The notes beneath the pieces were generated by a model, which was not told the origin of the DNA, made no database searches, and saw only the letters and a list, made by a program, of their open reading frames with translations. Shown in pieces: positions 24,113 through 33,300 of a stretch of DNA of 36,349 nt. The stretch is taken from contig QZLB01000164.1 of assembly GCA_004796425.1 (NCBI GenBank), positions 1 to 36,349 of the forward strand, in the 5' to 3' direction. The DNA is from Desulfobulbaceae bacterium. Its GTDB lineage: Bacteria; Desulfobacterota; Desulfobulbia; Desulfobulbales; Desulfocapsaceae. The stretch's first letter is position 1. The number at the start of each line of letters is the position of its first letter. The position numbers and the translations under genes are program-made.

Positions 24113-25645
24113 ATGGATATTCTAAAGGCGCTTGGCATCAACGAGGAAAATAGTGGGGCCTCCACTGGTACCCGATGGCTGCAGCCACAGGAGAAAAACA
24201 TACTGGAGGTGCACTCACCGGTGGATGGTTCCCTGCTGGCAACGGTAAATCAGGCAACCGAGGATGAATATCAGCAGTGTCTCGATTCGGCAGTTCAGGC
24301 ATTTAAGCAATGGAGACAGGTCCCACCACCCAGGCGTGGTGAAATTGTCCGTCAAATCGGTGAGGCATTGCGGGCCAAAAAAGAACCATTGGGGGCGCTG
24401 GTGTCCCTTGAAATGGGCAAATCTCTCCAGGAAGGGTTTGGTGAAGTGCAGGAAATGATAGACATCTGCGATTTTGCCGTTGGCCAATCCCGCCAGCTCT
24501 ACGGCTTCACCATGGCCACGGAGCGGGTTGAACATCGTCTCTATGAACAGTACCACCCGCTGGGTGTTGTTGGTATTATCACTGCCTTTAACTTCCCGGT
24601 AGCGGTCTGGTCCTGGAATGCAACTCTGGCAGCAGTCTGTGGCGATGTTTGTGTCTGGAAACCTTCTTCAAAAACCCCGCTCACCGCAATCGGTGTACAA
24701 CATATCCTGGCGGATATCATCAGGGATAATGATCTGCCCGAAGGTCTTTTCAATCTGGTCATCGGTTCAGGCAAAACGATCGGAAATCAATTATTGAAGG
24801 ATCCAAGGATCCCGCTGATTTCTCTTACTGGTTCAACCGGAGTAGGAAGATACGGCGCAGAAACCGTCGCTAAACGATTTGGCAGGACAATCCTGGAGCT
24901 TGGCGGCAACAACGCAATCATTGTGACACCGAGCAGCAATCTTAAACTTGCCGTCCCTGCCATCGTCTTTTCAGCAGTCGGCACCACCGGGCAACGCTGC
25001 ACCACCACCCGGAGATTGATCGTTCATGAGGATATCTATGACCAAGTCAAAGAAGCGCTCGCAACCGCCTATAAAACCCTGAAAATCGGTTCACCCCTGA
25101 AAGAAGAAAACCATGTTGGGCCACTCATTGACCAGGATGCGGTTGCAACATATCTCACCGCCCTTGGTGAAATAAAAGCTCAAGGAGGCTCGATTCTCTG
25201 CGGTGGCGACGTACTGCAGGGGGAAGGTTATGAATCGGGCTGCTATGTAACACCGGTTATTGCCGAGGTGGAAAACAGTTACCCGATTGTGCAGGAAGAG
25301 ACCTTTGCCCCCATTCTCTATCTTATACGGTATAATGGGAGTGTAGAGAATGCAATCGCGATGCAGAACGATGTAATGCAGGGGCTTTCTTCCTCAATCT
25401 TCACTGATAACCTCAGAGAGGCCGAACTTTTCCTGTCTGCAACCGGTTCGGACTGTGGGATAGCTAATGTGAATATCGGTACATCCGGTGCTGAAATCGG
25501 TGGAGCGTTTGGTGGTGAGAAGGAGACGGGAGGCGGACGTGAATCTGGCTCTGATGCCTGGAAAGGCTATATGCGAAGGCAGACCAATACTATTAATTAC
25601 GGCACCACCCTCCCGCTTGCTCAGGGGATCAAGTTTGATATTTGA
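24113..25645 (+). CDS. ALDH7-type aldehyde dehydrogenase (probable 2-aminoadipate semialdehyde dehydrogenase)
   Basis: 510 residues, the ALDH7/antiquitin length. Catalytic Cys296 in TTGQRCTTTRR and Glu262 in LELGGNNA. ALDH7 hallmarks are present: HPLGVVGIITAFNFPVAVW near 148-166, and at the C-terminus GGAFGGEKETGGGRESGSD followed by WKGYMRRQT. This family oxidises 2-aminoadipate 6-semialdehyde (in equilibrium with piperideine-6-carboxylate) to 2-aminoadipate with NAD(P)+. The next gene is a lysine 6-dehydrogenase/saccharopine dehydrogenase-like enzyme, which would make that semialdehyde, so the assignment is supported by context. GGAGG precedes ATG. Other semialdehydes remain possible substrates. 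Confidence 0.88.
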   Translation: MDILKALGINEENSGASTGTRWLQPQEKNILEVHSPVDGSLLATVNQATEDEYQQCLDSAVQAFKQWRQVPPPRRGEIVRQIGEALRAKKEPLGALVSLEMGKSLQEGFGEVQEMIDICDFAVGQSRQLYGFTMATERVEHRLYEQYHPLGVVGIITAFNFPVAVWSWNATLAAVCGDVCVWKPSSKTPLTAIGVQHILADIIRDNDLPEGLFNLVIGSGKTIGNQLLKDPRIPLISLTGSTGVGRYGAETVAKRFGRTILELGGNNAIIVTPSSNLKLAVPAIVFSAVGTTGQRCTTTRRLIVHEDIYDQVKEALATAYKTLKIGSPLKEENHVGPLIDQDAVATYLTALGEIKAQGGSILCGGDVLQGEGYESGCYVTPVIAEVENSYPIVQEETFAPILYLIRYNGSVENAIAMQNDVMQGLSSSIFTDNLREAELFLSATGSDCGIANVNIGTSGAEIGGAFGGEKETGGGRESGSDAWKGYMRRQTNTINYGTTLPLAQGIKFDI

Positions 25646-25669
25646 TCATTTCTGCAAAAAAGGAGACAC

Positions 25670-26770
25670 ATGGAACGCGTGATAAAAAAACCTCTGGTGA
25701 TCGGCCTGGGTAAAGTTGGCTACCTCGTTGCGCTGCTGTTGAAAGAAACCGGATTTAAGGTAACGGGGTGTGACCTGCAGCCTGATCGTACCCATGAATT
25801 CCCGACGAAATCGGTTGATGTTACCGACCTCGAACAAACACACGCATTATTGGCGGAGCATGATTGTGTCATCTCATGCTTACCCTATAACTTCAACGCC
25901 CCCCTTGCTCAAATTGCAGCTGAGAGACAACTTCATTACTTTGACTTAACAGAAGATGTTGAAACCACGAACAAGATCATAGAAATCAGCAAAACATCAA
26001 AAAAGGTAATGGCGCCGCAATGCGGTCTTGCCCCCGGGTTTATCGCCATCGTCGGTGCTACACTGGCCAGTCGCTTCGAGAAAATCAGATCAATTAAACT
26101 CAGGGTGGGCGCCCTGCCCAAACACCCGACCGGACTGCTCGGCTATGCCTTCAACTGGTCTCCCGAGGGCGTGGTGAACGAATATCTCAATGATTGTGAA
26201 GTCATTGAGCACGGAACCAGAAAAATGGTTTCACCACTGGAATGGCTTGAAACACTGGTAATTGATGGTGTGCAACTCGAAGCATTCACTACCTCCGGGG
26301 GCCTCGGCACCATGTGCGAGACTTATGCGGGTGTGGTCGAAAACCTTGATTACAAGTCCATTCGGTATCCCGGCCATGCCGCCCTGATGAATTTCTATCT
26401 CCATGAGTTACTGATGCGTGAGGATCGTGAACTTGCCGGTAAAATTCTGGTACATGCCAAACCACCGGTAAACGAGGATGTGGTCTATATGCACGCCTCC
26501 GCTGAGGGTTGGATTAACGGCAACCTCCAGCGAGAAGAATTTGTCCGGACCTATGAGCCGGTGGATGTTGCTGGCCGACCGCGCAGAACTATTGCCTGGA
26601 CCACTGCAGCCTCGGTATGCAGTGTGGTCGAATTGGTAGCCGAAGGTCGACTGCCAAATTCAGGGTTTATCAAACAAGAGGAAATCGGCCTGGAAGATTT
26701 TCTTGCCACTGCCAACGGACGGCTTTTTGCAGGTCAGGTCCATGGCGGAATAAACGTTAGATCTGCCTAA
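25670..26770 (+). CDS. Lysine 6-dehydrogenase / saccharopine dehydrogenase-like protein
   Basis: 366 residues. The N-terminal Rossmann domain starts VIGLGKVGYLVALLL (about 10-24), and the C-terminal catalytic domain of the saccharopine dehydrogenase family follows (PQCGLAPGFIAIVG, TTSGGLGTMCETYAG). The length fits the single-domain lysine 6-dehydrogenases such as the Geobacillus enzyme, not the bifunctional LKR/SDH. Such enzymes oxidise L-lysine directly to 2-aminoadipate semialdehyde with NAD+. AAGGAG precedes ATG, and the gene starts 24 bp after the ALDH7 gene, which would consume the product. A carboxynorspermidine-type or other family member cannot be excluded. Confidence 0.82.
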   Translation: MERVIKKPLVIGLGKVGYLVALLLKETGFKVTGCDLQPDRTHEFPTKSVDVTDLEQTHALLAEHDCVISCLPYNFNAPLAQIAAERQLHYFDLTEDVETTNKIIEISKTSKKVMAPQCGLAPGFIAIVGATLASRFEKIRSIKLRVGALPKHPTGLLGYAFNWSPEGVVNEYLNDCEVIEHGTRKMVSPLEWLETLVIDGVQLEAFTTSGGLGTMCETYAGVVENLDYKSIRYPGHAALMNFYLHELLMREDRELAGKILVHAKPPVNEDVVYMHASAEGWINGNLQREEFVRTYEPVDVAGRPRRTIAWTTAASVCSVVELVAEGRLPNSGFIKQEEIGLEDFLATANGRLFAGQVHGGINVRSA

Positions 26771-26803
26771 CCTAAATTCATTTGCCCAAGACAGGAGATT
26801 CAT

Positions 26804-27226
26804 ATGAAAATGGTACCCAAACTTACCCTTGCCGATGCAAAAATCATGATGGCTGCAGCAGAAGCAAAGTCAGAAGAAATCGGTGTTGACATGGACATTG
26901 CAATCGTCGATGATGGCGGCAACCTGCTGATGTTTCAGAGAATGGACAATGCCCGTATCACCAGTATCACCATTGCCACCGACAAGGCATTTACCGCCGG
27001 AGCAGCTCGTAAATCAACCCGGGCGTATGGAGAGGTCAGCGGTCCCGGAGCACCCGCCTTTGGGATCAACTCGAGTATTGGTGGCAGATTCATGATCTTT
27101 GCCGGTGGTCTGCCCATCTTCATCGATGATCAACCGGTCGGCGGAATCGGCTGTAGTTCAGGTTCACCTGATCAAGATGAGATTGTTGCCCAGGCAGGGA
27201 TTGATGCCCTGCTCGCCAGCCTCTGA
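26804..27226 (+). CDS. GlcG/HbpS-family protein
   Basis: 140 residues covering one complete GlcG/HbpS domain: LTLADAKIMMAAAEAKSEEIG, then IAIVDDGGNLLMFQRMDNA, KAFTAGAARKST, GGLPIFIDDQPVGGIGCSSG. No signal peptide is seen, so it is cytoplasmic. Members bind heme or cobalamin-like ligands or are of unknown function and often accompany catabolic dehydrogenases. AGGAG precedes ATG; it starts 33 bp after the lysine dehydrogenase gene and is the last gene of the operon, just before a strong hairpin. Its role in the pathway is not known. Confidence 0.85.
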   Translation: MKMVPKLTLADAKIMMAAAEAKSEEIGVDMDIAIVDDGGNLLMFQRMDNARITSITIATDKAFTAGAARKSTRAYGEVSGPGAPAFGINSSIGGRFMIFAGGLPIFIDDQPVGGIGCSSGSPDQDEIVAQAGIDALLASL

Positions 27227-27243
27227 TTTATAGCTGCTCTGCG

Positions 27244-27278
27244 GATTGGAACCAATCGGCCTACCGATGGTTCCAGTC
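27244..27278 (+). terminator. Hairpin after the lysine-catabolism operon
   Basis: TGGAACCA-A-TCGG and CCGATGGTTCCA (27247-27259, 27264-27275) pair with one bulged base around the loop CCTA; pairing extends outward by a few more bases. It lies 18 bp after the GlcG stop. There is no T-run, so it may be a processing or 3'-stability structure instead of a true intrinsic terminator. Confidence 0.45.
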
Positions 27279-27310
27279 TCCGTATCTCCTGCCACGCTTA
27301 TACGTGGGAG

Positions 27311-27454
27311 CTACCTGAAAAGTGGTTCCCGGTCAGGATTGTTCTTCGTCTGACCCTCGCCACTGTTGGCTGAATTCTTCTCTATAACATACACATCTTG
27401 AAAGACCAGGATGACTGGCAGCAATGAAGACTTGCCTGATATTTGTTTATTCAT
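27311..27454 (-). CDS. Small unannotated ORF, 47 residues
   Basis: The peptide starts MNKQISGKSSLLPVILVFQD and ends NPDREPLFR. It is opposite to both neighbours, in the 308-bp gap between the GlcG and AraC genes. AGGAG lies 8 nt upstream of ATG, an ideal distance, and forms the 3' arm of a hairpin. The first half is mildly hydrophobic, the second polar and charged; there are no Cys. It is not recognised and no modification genes are adjacent. It may be a small regulatory or leader protein, or chance. Confidence 0.4.
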   Translation of the reverse strand: MNKQISGKSSLLPVILVFQDVYVIEKNSANSGEGQTKNNPDREPLFR

Positions 27455-27461
27455 GCCTATT

Positions 27462-27484
27462 TCTCCTGATCAATTCGCAGGAGA
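27462..27484 (-). repeat. Hairpin covering the ribosome binding site of the small ORF
   Basis: TCTCCTG (27462-27468) and CAGGAGA (27478-27484) are perfect inverted copies around a 9-nt loop. In the minus-strand transcript the 3' arm contains the AGGAG that would start the 47-residue ORF, so the fold could hide the site. Confidence 0.45.
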
Positions 27485-27534
27485 TGGACAAGAAGATTCA
27501 CCCGGTGTATCGTAGCTGGTAAAGAGGAACGCTC

Positions 27535-28416
27535 ATGGCAGAACTTGAAACACTGACGCAAAAAACCAAAAAACTACTAAAAAATACGACAGAAGGGAGC
27601 ATATCTCTTCACGAGAATGTGCCGCTACTCCTCCTGAAGCACACGTCCCCATCAGAGCTTGAAGCAACCTTCTACGAACCGGCACTTTGCCTGATTCTCC
27701 AGGGTCGCAAGGAGGTCAGCACCTCCCAGCGGCGATTTTCCTTCGGACCGGGTGAGTTATTAATCGTCAGCCACCAGATACCGGTTGTTTCAAAAGTCGT
27801 CGAGGCATCTGAAGCCAAACCCTATATTGCCCTGGTTTTACCGCTTGATATGTCCATTGTCAGATCCCTTCACCATGAACTGGCGGATCTGCCGAAAAGC
27901 CAGGATCACCCTCGCTCACTCGATGTAAATGAAGCCGGTGCTCACCTGATCGATGCCCTGTACCGGCTGATGAATGCCGCCCGGGACAAAACAGACGCCA
28001 TCATTTTAATGCCGCAAATTTTGCGTGAAGTTCATTTTCGTCTCCTGCAGGCAGATGGTGGCGGAATGCTCAGAAAACTCCTCCAGCCCAGCAGTCATGC
28101 AAGCAAGATTTCAAAAGCAATCTCTCTGATACGATTAAAATATGATCAGCACCTGCCAGTCGATGATGTGGCCAAATCGGTTGGGATGAGCGTCTCCTCC
28201 TTTTTCCATCACTTTAAAGCAATCACCGACTCGACACCGCTGCAGTACCAAAAGGAAATCAGACTATTGGAGGCCCGCAGGTTACTCATGAGTGAAGGCG
28301 AGTCGGTTACGCTGGCCGCACTTAAGGTTGGCTATGAGAGCCCTAGCCAATTCAGCAGGGAATACGTCAGAAAATTCGGTTCAACACCACGCAGTGATCT
28401 GCGGGCACATACATGA
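27535..28416 (+). CDS. AraC-family transcriptional regulator
   Basis: 293 residues. The N-terminal half is the AraC_N cupin type (EPALCLILQGRKEVSTSQRR, FGPGELLIVSHQIPVVS). The C-terminus has two helix-turn-helix motifs, VDDVAKSVGMSVSSFFHHFKA and the last at about 265-285 (GYESPSQFSREYVRKFGSTP). It binds DNA in the cytoplasm; the effector is probably a small metabolite. It lies downstream of the lysine-catabolism operon in the same direction but 300 bp away, so it could regulate that operon, the small ORF, or an unlinked target. AGAGGAAC precedes ATG. Confidence 0.9.
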   Translation: MAELETLTQKTKKLLKNTTEGSISLHENVPLLLLKHTSPSELEATFYEPALCLILQGRKEVSTSQRRFSFGPGELLIVSHQIPVVSKVVEASEAKPYIALVLPLDMSIVRSLHHELADLPKSQDHPRSLDVNEAGAHLIDALYRLMNAARDKTDAIILMPQILREVHFRLLQADGGGMLRKLLQPSSHASKISKAISLIRLKYDQHLPVDDVAKSVGMSVSSFFHHFKAITDSTPLQYQKEIRLLEARRLLMSEGESVTLAALKVGYESPSQFSREYVRKFGSTPRSDLRAHT

Positions 28417-28535
28417 CAATCCCCTTATCCATTTCGCCAGCATAAGATCTCAAGATCCCTCTCTATTCTACGATTCTCCAGTACCGCCCTAACAAGAAGA
28501 CCGCGTACAGGGGCCCTCTTTGCTGCCCGGCAAGA

Positions 28536-28553
28536 TCCCATTAATTAATGGGA
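28536..28553. promoter_or_regulatory. 18-bp perfect palindrome upstream of the kinase pair
   Basis: TCCCATTAATTAATGGGA is perfectly self-complementary, about 100 bp before the kinase start. There is no T-run on either side, so it is more like a binding site for a dimeric regulator than a terminator. No matching copy was noticed elsewhere in the window. Confidence 0.4.
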
Positions 28554-28654
28554 CAGAAAAAATCGCCGCAAGCCTTCAATATTCTAACAATAGGTGATAC
28601 CATTTAGCCATATTCAAAGAATTGATTTTAACGAATCTTCAAAACTGTCTCGCT

Positions 28655-30340
28655 ATGAATAAGTCAATAAGCTCGACCATCACCAGACGTCTGATTGTGA
28701 GCTTCAGTCTGCTTTGTCTGGTTCTCCTGTTCTTTGGTGTTTTCGTAATCTATGAAATTATCACGATGTCTTCACTGACCCGCACCATCTATAACCACCC
28801 ACTGGTCGTTTCCAATGCCGCGCTCCAGTCGCACGTATCTATCACAAAAATGCATCGGAATATGAAGGACGTGGTCCTTTTTGACAACCCGGAACGGATC
28901 GATTCGGCCATCCGCCTTGTCGATGTTGAAGAACAGGAAGTTTACAAACACCTCGATATCGTTAAAGCGAACATCCTTGGAGATGAGGGTCGAGATCTTG
29001 AGACCCGGGCACGCATTGTCTTCGCCAACTGGAAGGAAATTCGCGATGAGGTTATCAGCCTGGTACGCTCAAATCAACGCGAGAAAGCGGCGGAAATAAC
29101 CATCGGCAAAGGAGCACTTCATGTTGTGAAACTGGAAGACGAGATGACCGGTCTGCTCCAGTATGCACGTACTAAGGCAACCTCATTCATTACCGCATCC
29201 GAGAAATCTCGAACGAGACTGCTGGTAACCTCGATAACATTTCTGGTAACCGCAACCCTGTTTTCTTTAGGTGTGGCCTATTCAACCGTTAAATACGCTG
29301 CATCTGCCGAGAGTGAGCTCAGTGAATCGAGGCAATTGCTGGCCAACGCCATCGATCACGCCCCGATCGGTATGGTCCTCGTGCAACCCAATGGCGCCTT
29401 TTACCGGGTCAATCAGGCCTATTGTACCATTACCGGTTACTCGGAAAAGGAATTAATGGCAAAGGATTTTCAAGATATTACCCACCCTGACGACCACGAT
29501 ATCGGCCCCGATGTTATCAAAAAACTCCTTGATGGCAAGATCGATAAAGCCCAGCTGGAGAAGCGTTACATTCGCAAGGACGGGCGAATCATCGATGTCG
29601 TGATGAACACCACACTGCTCAAAAGCGAGGATGGCTCACCGCTCTATTTCTTTACCCAGGCCCAGGATATTACCAAAAGAAAAGCACTGGCCCAGAACCT
29701 TGAAGATTCGCTCAGAGATAAAGAAACCCTGCTCAAGGAGATCCATCACCGGGTCAAGAATAATATGCAGATGATTCAAAGTATCCTCAATCTCCAGATT
29801 GAGAAAACTGAACTGGCAGAAAACAAAGAACCGCTGCTGGAAAGCATAAACCGCATCAGAGTGATGAGCCTTGTGCATGAAAATTTATACCGGTCCAGCA
29901 ACCTGGCTGATATCAATCTCAAAGAATACTTTTCCGACTTCTTGGGACAATTGAGTAACGCCTTTAATCTGGTTGAAAAGAAGATCGAGCTGCAGCAGGA
30001 TATTGCACACCTCCCGCTTTCCATCGACACCATTATCACCTGTGGTTTGATCGTGAATGAACTCGTCACCAACGCTATTAAATATGGCTTTGAGCAGCGG
30101 GTTGAAGGTACGATTTCTGTCGATTTGAAAGAAGTCGGCAACAATATAGAACTGAAGGTGTCAGACGATGGGGGGGGCTTCAAGGAGGAAATTGATGTCA
30201 ATAACAGTGACACCCTTGGTCTGCGCATCGTTCAAATTCTTGCGGAAGGCCAGTTGGACGGTATAATCTCGGTCGTGAACAATAATGGTGTGACCTTCAC
30301 CATTCTTTTCCCCTTTCATGCTGAGTTAGAGGGGGCCTGA
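28655..30340 (+). CDS. Membrane sensor histidine kinase, HisKA_2 type with PAS
   Basis: 561 residues from ATG 28655; an in-frame TTG at 28622 is less likely, and neither start has a clear ribosome binding site. Membrane segments at about 14-38 and 190-212 flank a helical periplasmic domain like the 4-helix-bundle sensors. A PAS domain (NAIDHAPIGMVLVQPNGAFYR) follows. The kinase core has EIHHRVKNNMQMIQSILNLQ (His364/365), the HisKA_2 family, and an ATPase domain (NELVTNAIKYGF, SDDGGGF, TLGLRIVQIL). Its stop overlaps the next gene by 1 nt, so it is coupled to the hybrid kinase; HisKA_2 kinases usually give phosphate to a receiver in a partner, here probably the N-terminal receiver of that protein. 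Signal unknown. Confidence 0.88.
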   Translation: MNKSISSTITRRLIVSFSLLCLVLLFFGVFVIYEIITMSSLTRTIYNHPLVVSNAALQSHVSITKMHRNMKDVVLFDNPERIDSAIRLVDVEEQEVYKHLDIVKANILGDEGRDLETRARIVFANWKEIRDEVISLVRSNQREKAAEITIGKGALHVVKLEDEMTGLLQYARTKATSFITASEKSRTRLLVTSITFLVTATLFSLGVAYSTVKYAASAESELSESRQLLANAIDHAPIGMVLVQPNGAFYRVNQAYCTITGYSEKELMAKDFQDITHPDDHDIGPDVIKKLLDGKIDKAQLEKRYIRKDGRIIDVVMNTTLLKSEDGSPLYFFTQAQDITKRKALAQNLEDSLRDKETLLKEIHHRVKNNMQMIQSILNLQIEKTELAENKEPLLESINRIRVMSLVHENLYRSSNLADINLKEYFSDFLGQLSNAFNLVEKKIELQQDIAHLPLSIDTIITCGLIVNELVTNAIKYGFEQRVEGTISVDLKEVGNNIELKVSDDGGGFKEEIDVNNSDTLGLRIVQILAEGQLDGIISVVNNNGVTFTILFPFHAELEGA

Positions 30341-33300
30341 TGCAACCATTTTCCTCCACCATCCTGATCGTTGAAGATAACCTCATTGTAGCCGAAGATC
30401 TGCGCAATAGATTAAACCGGATGGGGTATGGTGTGGTGGGGACCGCAAAGAATGGAAGCCTTGCAATCTCCATGGCCCGGGAAAAAAAACCGGACCTGAT
30501 CCTGATGGACATCCAACTTGGGACAGGAGTTTCTGGAATTGAAGCTGCAAAGTCCATAAAAGCCGAATCCAGCATACCGATTATCTTTCTCACTGCGTAT
30601 TCAGATGACGAGACCATTGAACAGGCAAAAACTGCTGAACCGTATGGTTTTGTCGTCAAACCTTTCAAGGAAAATGATTTACGATCAATTATTGAAGTAG
30701 CCCTCTATAAACAAAGGGCTGACAGTGAAATTATTGAAAACAGGCAGTGGTTGGAGACGACGCTGGAGAGTATTGGCGATGGCGTTATCACCACCGACCG
30801 GTCGGGTCGGGTCCTCTACCTTAACCCCGTGGCTCAGGAGTTGACAGGTTGGACCATTGAGGAGGCCCACGGAAAACCGCTCAAGAATGTTTTTCACATC
30901 GTGGATGAGGATAGTGGGCGGGAACAGGAAAGTGTTGTCGATCGAGTGCTGCACGCTAATGGTATTATCGGGCTTGTTAATCACACCGAATTGATCTCAA
31001 GAGAGGGAAAAAAAATAAGCATCGCTGATTCCGGTGCTCCGATCCGTGATGATAATGGTGAGATCGTTGGGGTTGTTATCGTGTTCAGTGACCAGACAGA
31101 CAGACGTGAAGCACATCAGGCACTGGAACAAAATGAAAAAAAACTCAGGCAGCTTTTTAACTCAAACCCAAGTGCGACCTTTGTCTGGGAGCGTGTCGAG
31201 GATGATTTCAAATTAGTAGAAGTGAACGCTGCAGCTGAAAAAATAACTGATGGACGGGCCAGCACATTTATCGGGATGATGGCCAGTGATATCTATAGCG
31301 ACCTCCCACTTATGCAGCAGAAACTTGATGAATGCTACCAGAGCGAGACACCAATTGAATTTGAACATCATTACCAAAACCGAAACCAGAGGACATACGA
31401 CTGGATCCAGTTCAAAATAGCACCCGCACCGCCAGCTCGCCTGCTCCTTTATGCGGACGTGATCAATGAAAAGAAGAAGGCCGCACTCGCCCTGCAGGAA
31501 GAGCAGAAGAGAAGCCAGCAATACTTCGAGGTGGCAGAAGTGATGATGCTGGTTCTGGACCCCAAGGGATCCATTGCGCATATCAACCCGAAGGGTTGCC
31601 AGATACTCGGGTTTCAGGAGGATGAAATCGTAGGAAGTAACTGGTTCGATCGTTTTATCCCTCCCACCAACAGAGCTCAGGTTAAAGCGGTCTTTCAACA
31701 GGTAATGTCCGGAGATCTCAAACCTGTTCTACACTATGTGAATCCAATCATCGACAAGACTGGATCATTAAGAACCATCGAATGGCATAACTCTTTGCTC
31801 TATGATGAACAAGACAATATCAGCGGTGTATTCAGTTCCGGTCGAGATGTAACCGAAACCCAACAATACCATAAAGCGCTTGAAGAAAGTGAAGCACGCT
31901 ACCGGGCGCTTTTCAAATCCTCTTCGGATGCCGTATTCATGATTGACCCCGAGAGTCTTGACGTTCTTGATGCCAACGACAGAGCTACTCAGCTTTATGG
32001 CTATGACCATAATACGCTGCTCAAGATGAAAGTGACTGAGCTCTCTGCAGAACCTACCAAAACCAGAGAGGCGGTGGGGAGCGAGCGTGAAACCATCATC
32101 CCATTACGTTACCACAGGAAAGCGGACAAGACTGTTTTTCCTGTCGAAATAACAGCAAGCTACGTTGACCTTGGTGGCAAGCGAATCAATATCAGCACGA
32201 TCAGAGATATTTCTGAGATCAAAGAGTTCCAACTGAAACTGCAACAGGCTCAAAAAATGGAATCAATCGGCAACCTTGCGGGAGGAATTGCCCATGATTT
32301 TAACAACATACTATCATCGATCATCGGTTTCTCACAACTCGCAATGGATAACACAGAACCGGGGAGCAGCATAAAGGACGATCTGCAGGAGATTTTTCAG
32401 GCAAGCATGCGGGCCAAAGAACTCGTCAACCAAATCCTTACTTTTGCTCGAAAAAGTGATGAGGAAAAAGTCATCCTCAACATTAACGACCTAGCCCAGG
32501 AAACCTTGACATTTATTCGCTCAAGCCTCCCCTCAAGCATTAAAATTGATGCCGACATATCGAGCACTTATTCAATTTTAGCCTCTGCTTCACACATTCA
32601 TCAGGTAATCATGAATTTATGCACCAACGGTGCCCAGGCAATGGAGAAGGATGGTGGTACCCTGACCATCACAGTCTCAAATTACACCAGTAATGAAACA
32701 CCTCCTCCAGGTCTGGAACATCTTCAACCTGGCAAATACATTCAGATTGAGGTGAGTGATACGGGTAAAGGTATTCCCGATACGATAATTGACTCTATCT
32801 TTGAGCCTTATTACACAACCAAGGATATCGGTAAGGGCACCGGTATCGGTCTTTCAGTGATCCATGGTATCGTACAGGAATACAATGGTGACATCTCTGT
32901 GGTCAGTAAGGTTGGTAAAGGCTCAACTTTCAGAGTGCTTCTGCCTGCGACCACTGATAAAGCAACCAGCAAGCCAGAAAAGAAAAAAGATTTACCTGGA
33001 GGTAGTGAGCGTGTGCTCTTTGTTGACGACGAGGCATCGGTCGTAAAATTGGGCATGAGAATGCTGGCAAAACTTGGTTATCAGGTAGATGGAGAAACCA
33101 GCAGTCTGGCAGCGCTTGAGCGGTTTAGACAGTCTCCAGAAAGGTATGACCTGGTAGTCTCCGATGTAACCATGCCTGAACTTACCGGAATCAAGCTGAT
33201 TCCCAAACTGCGCGAGATCCGCCCGGAAATCCCGGTAATCCTCTGTACTGGTTACTCAAGTCAGGTATCGGAGCAGGATGGGGTTTTGGCTGGTGCGAAT

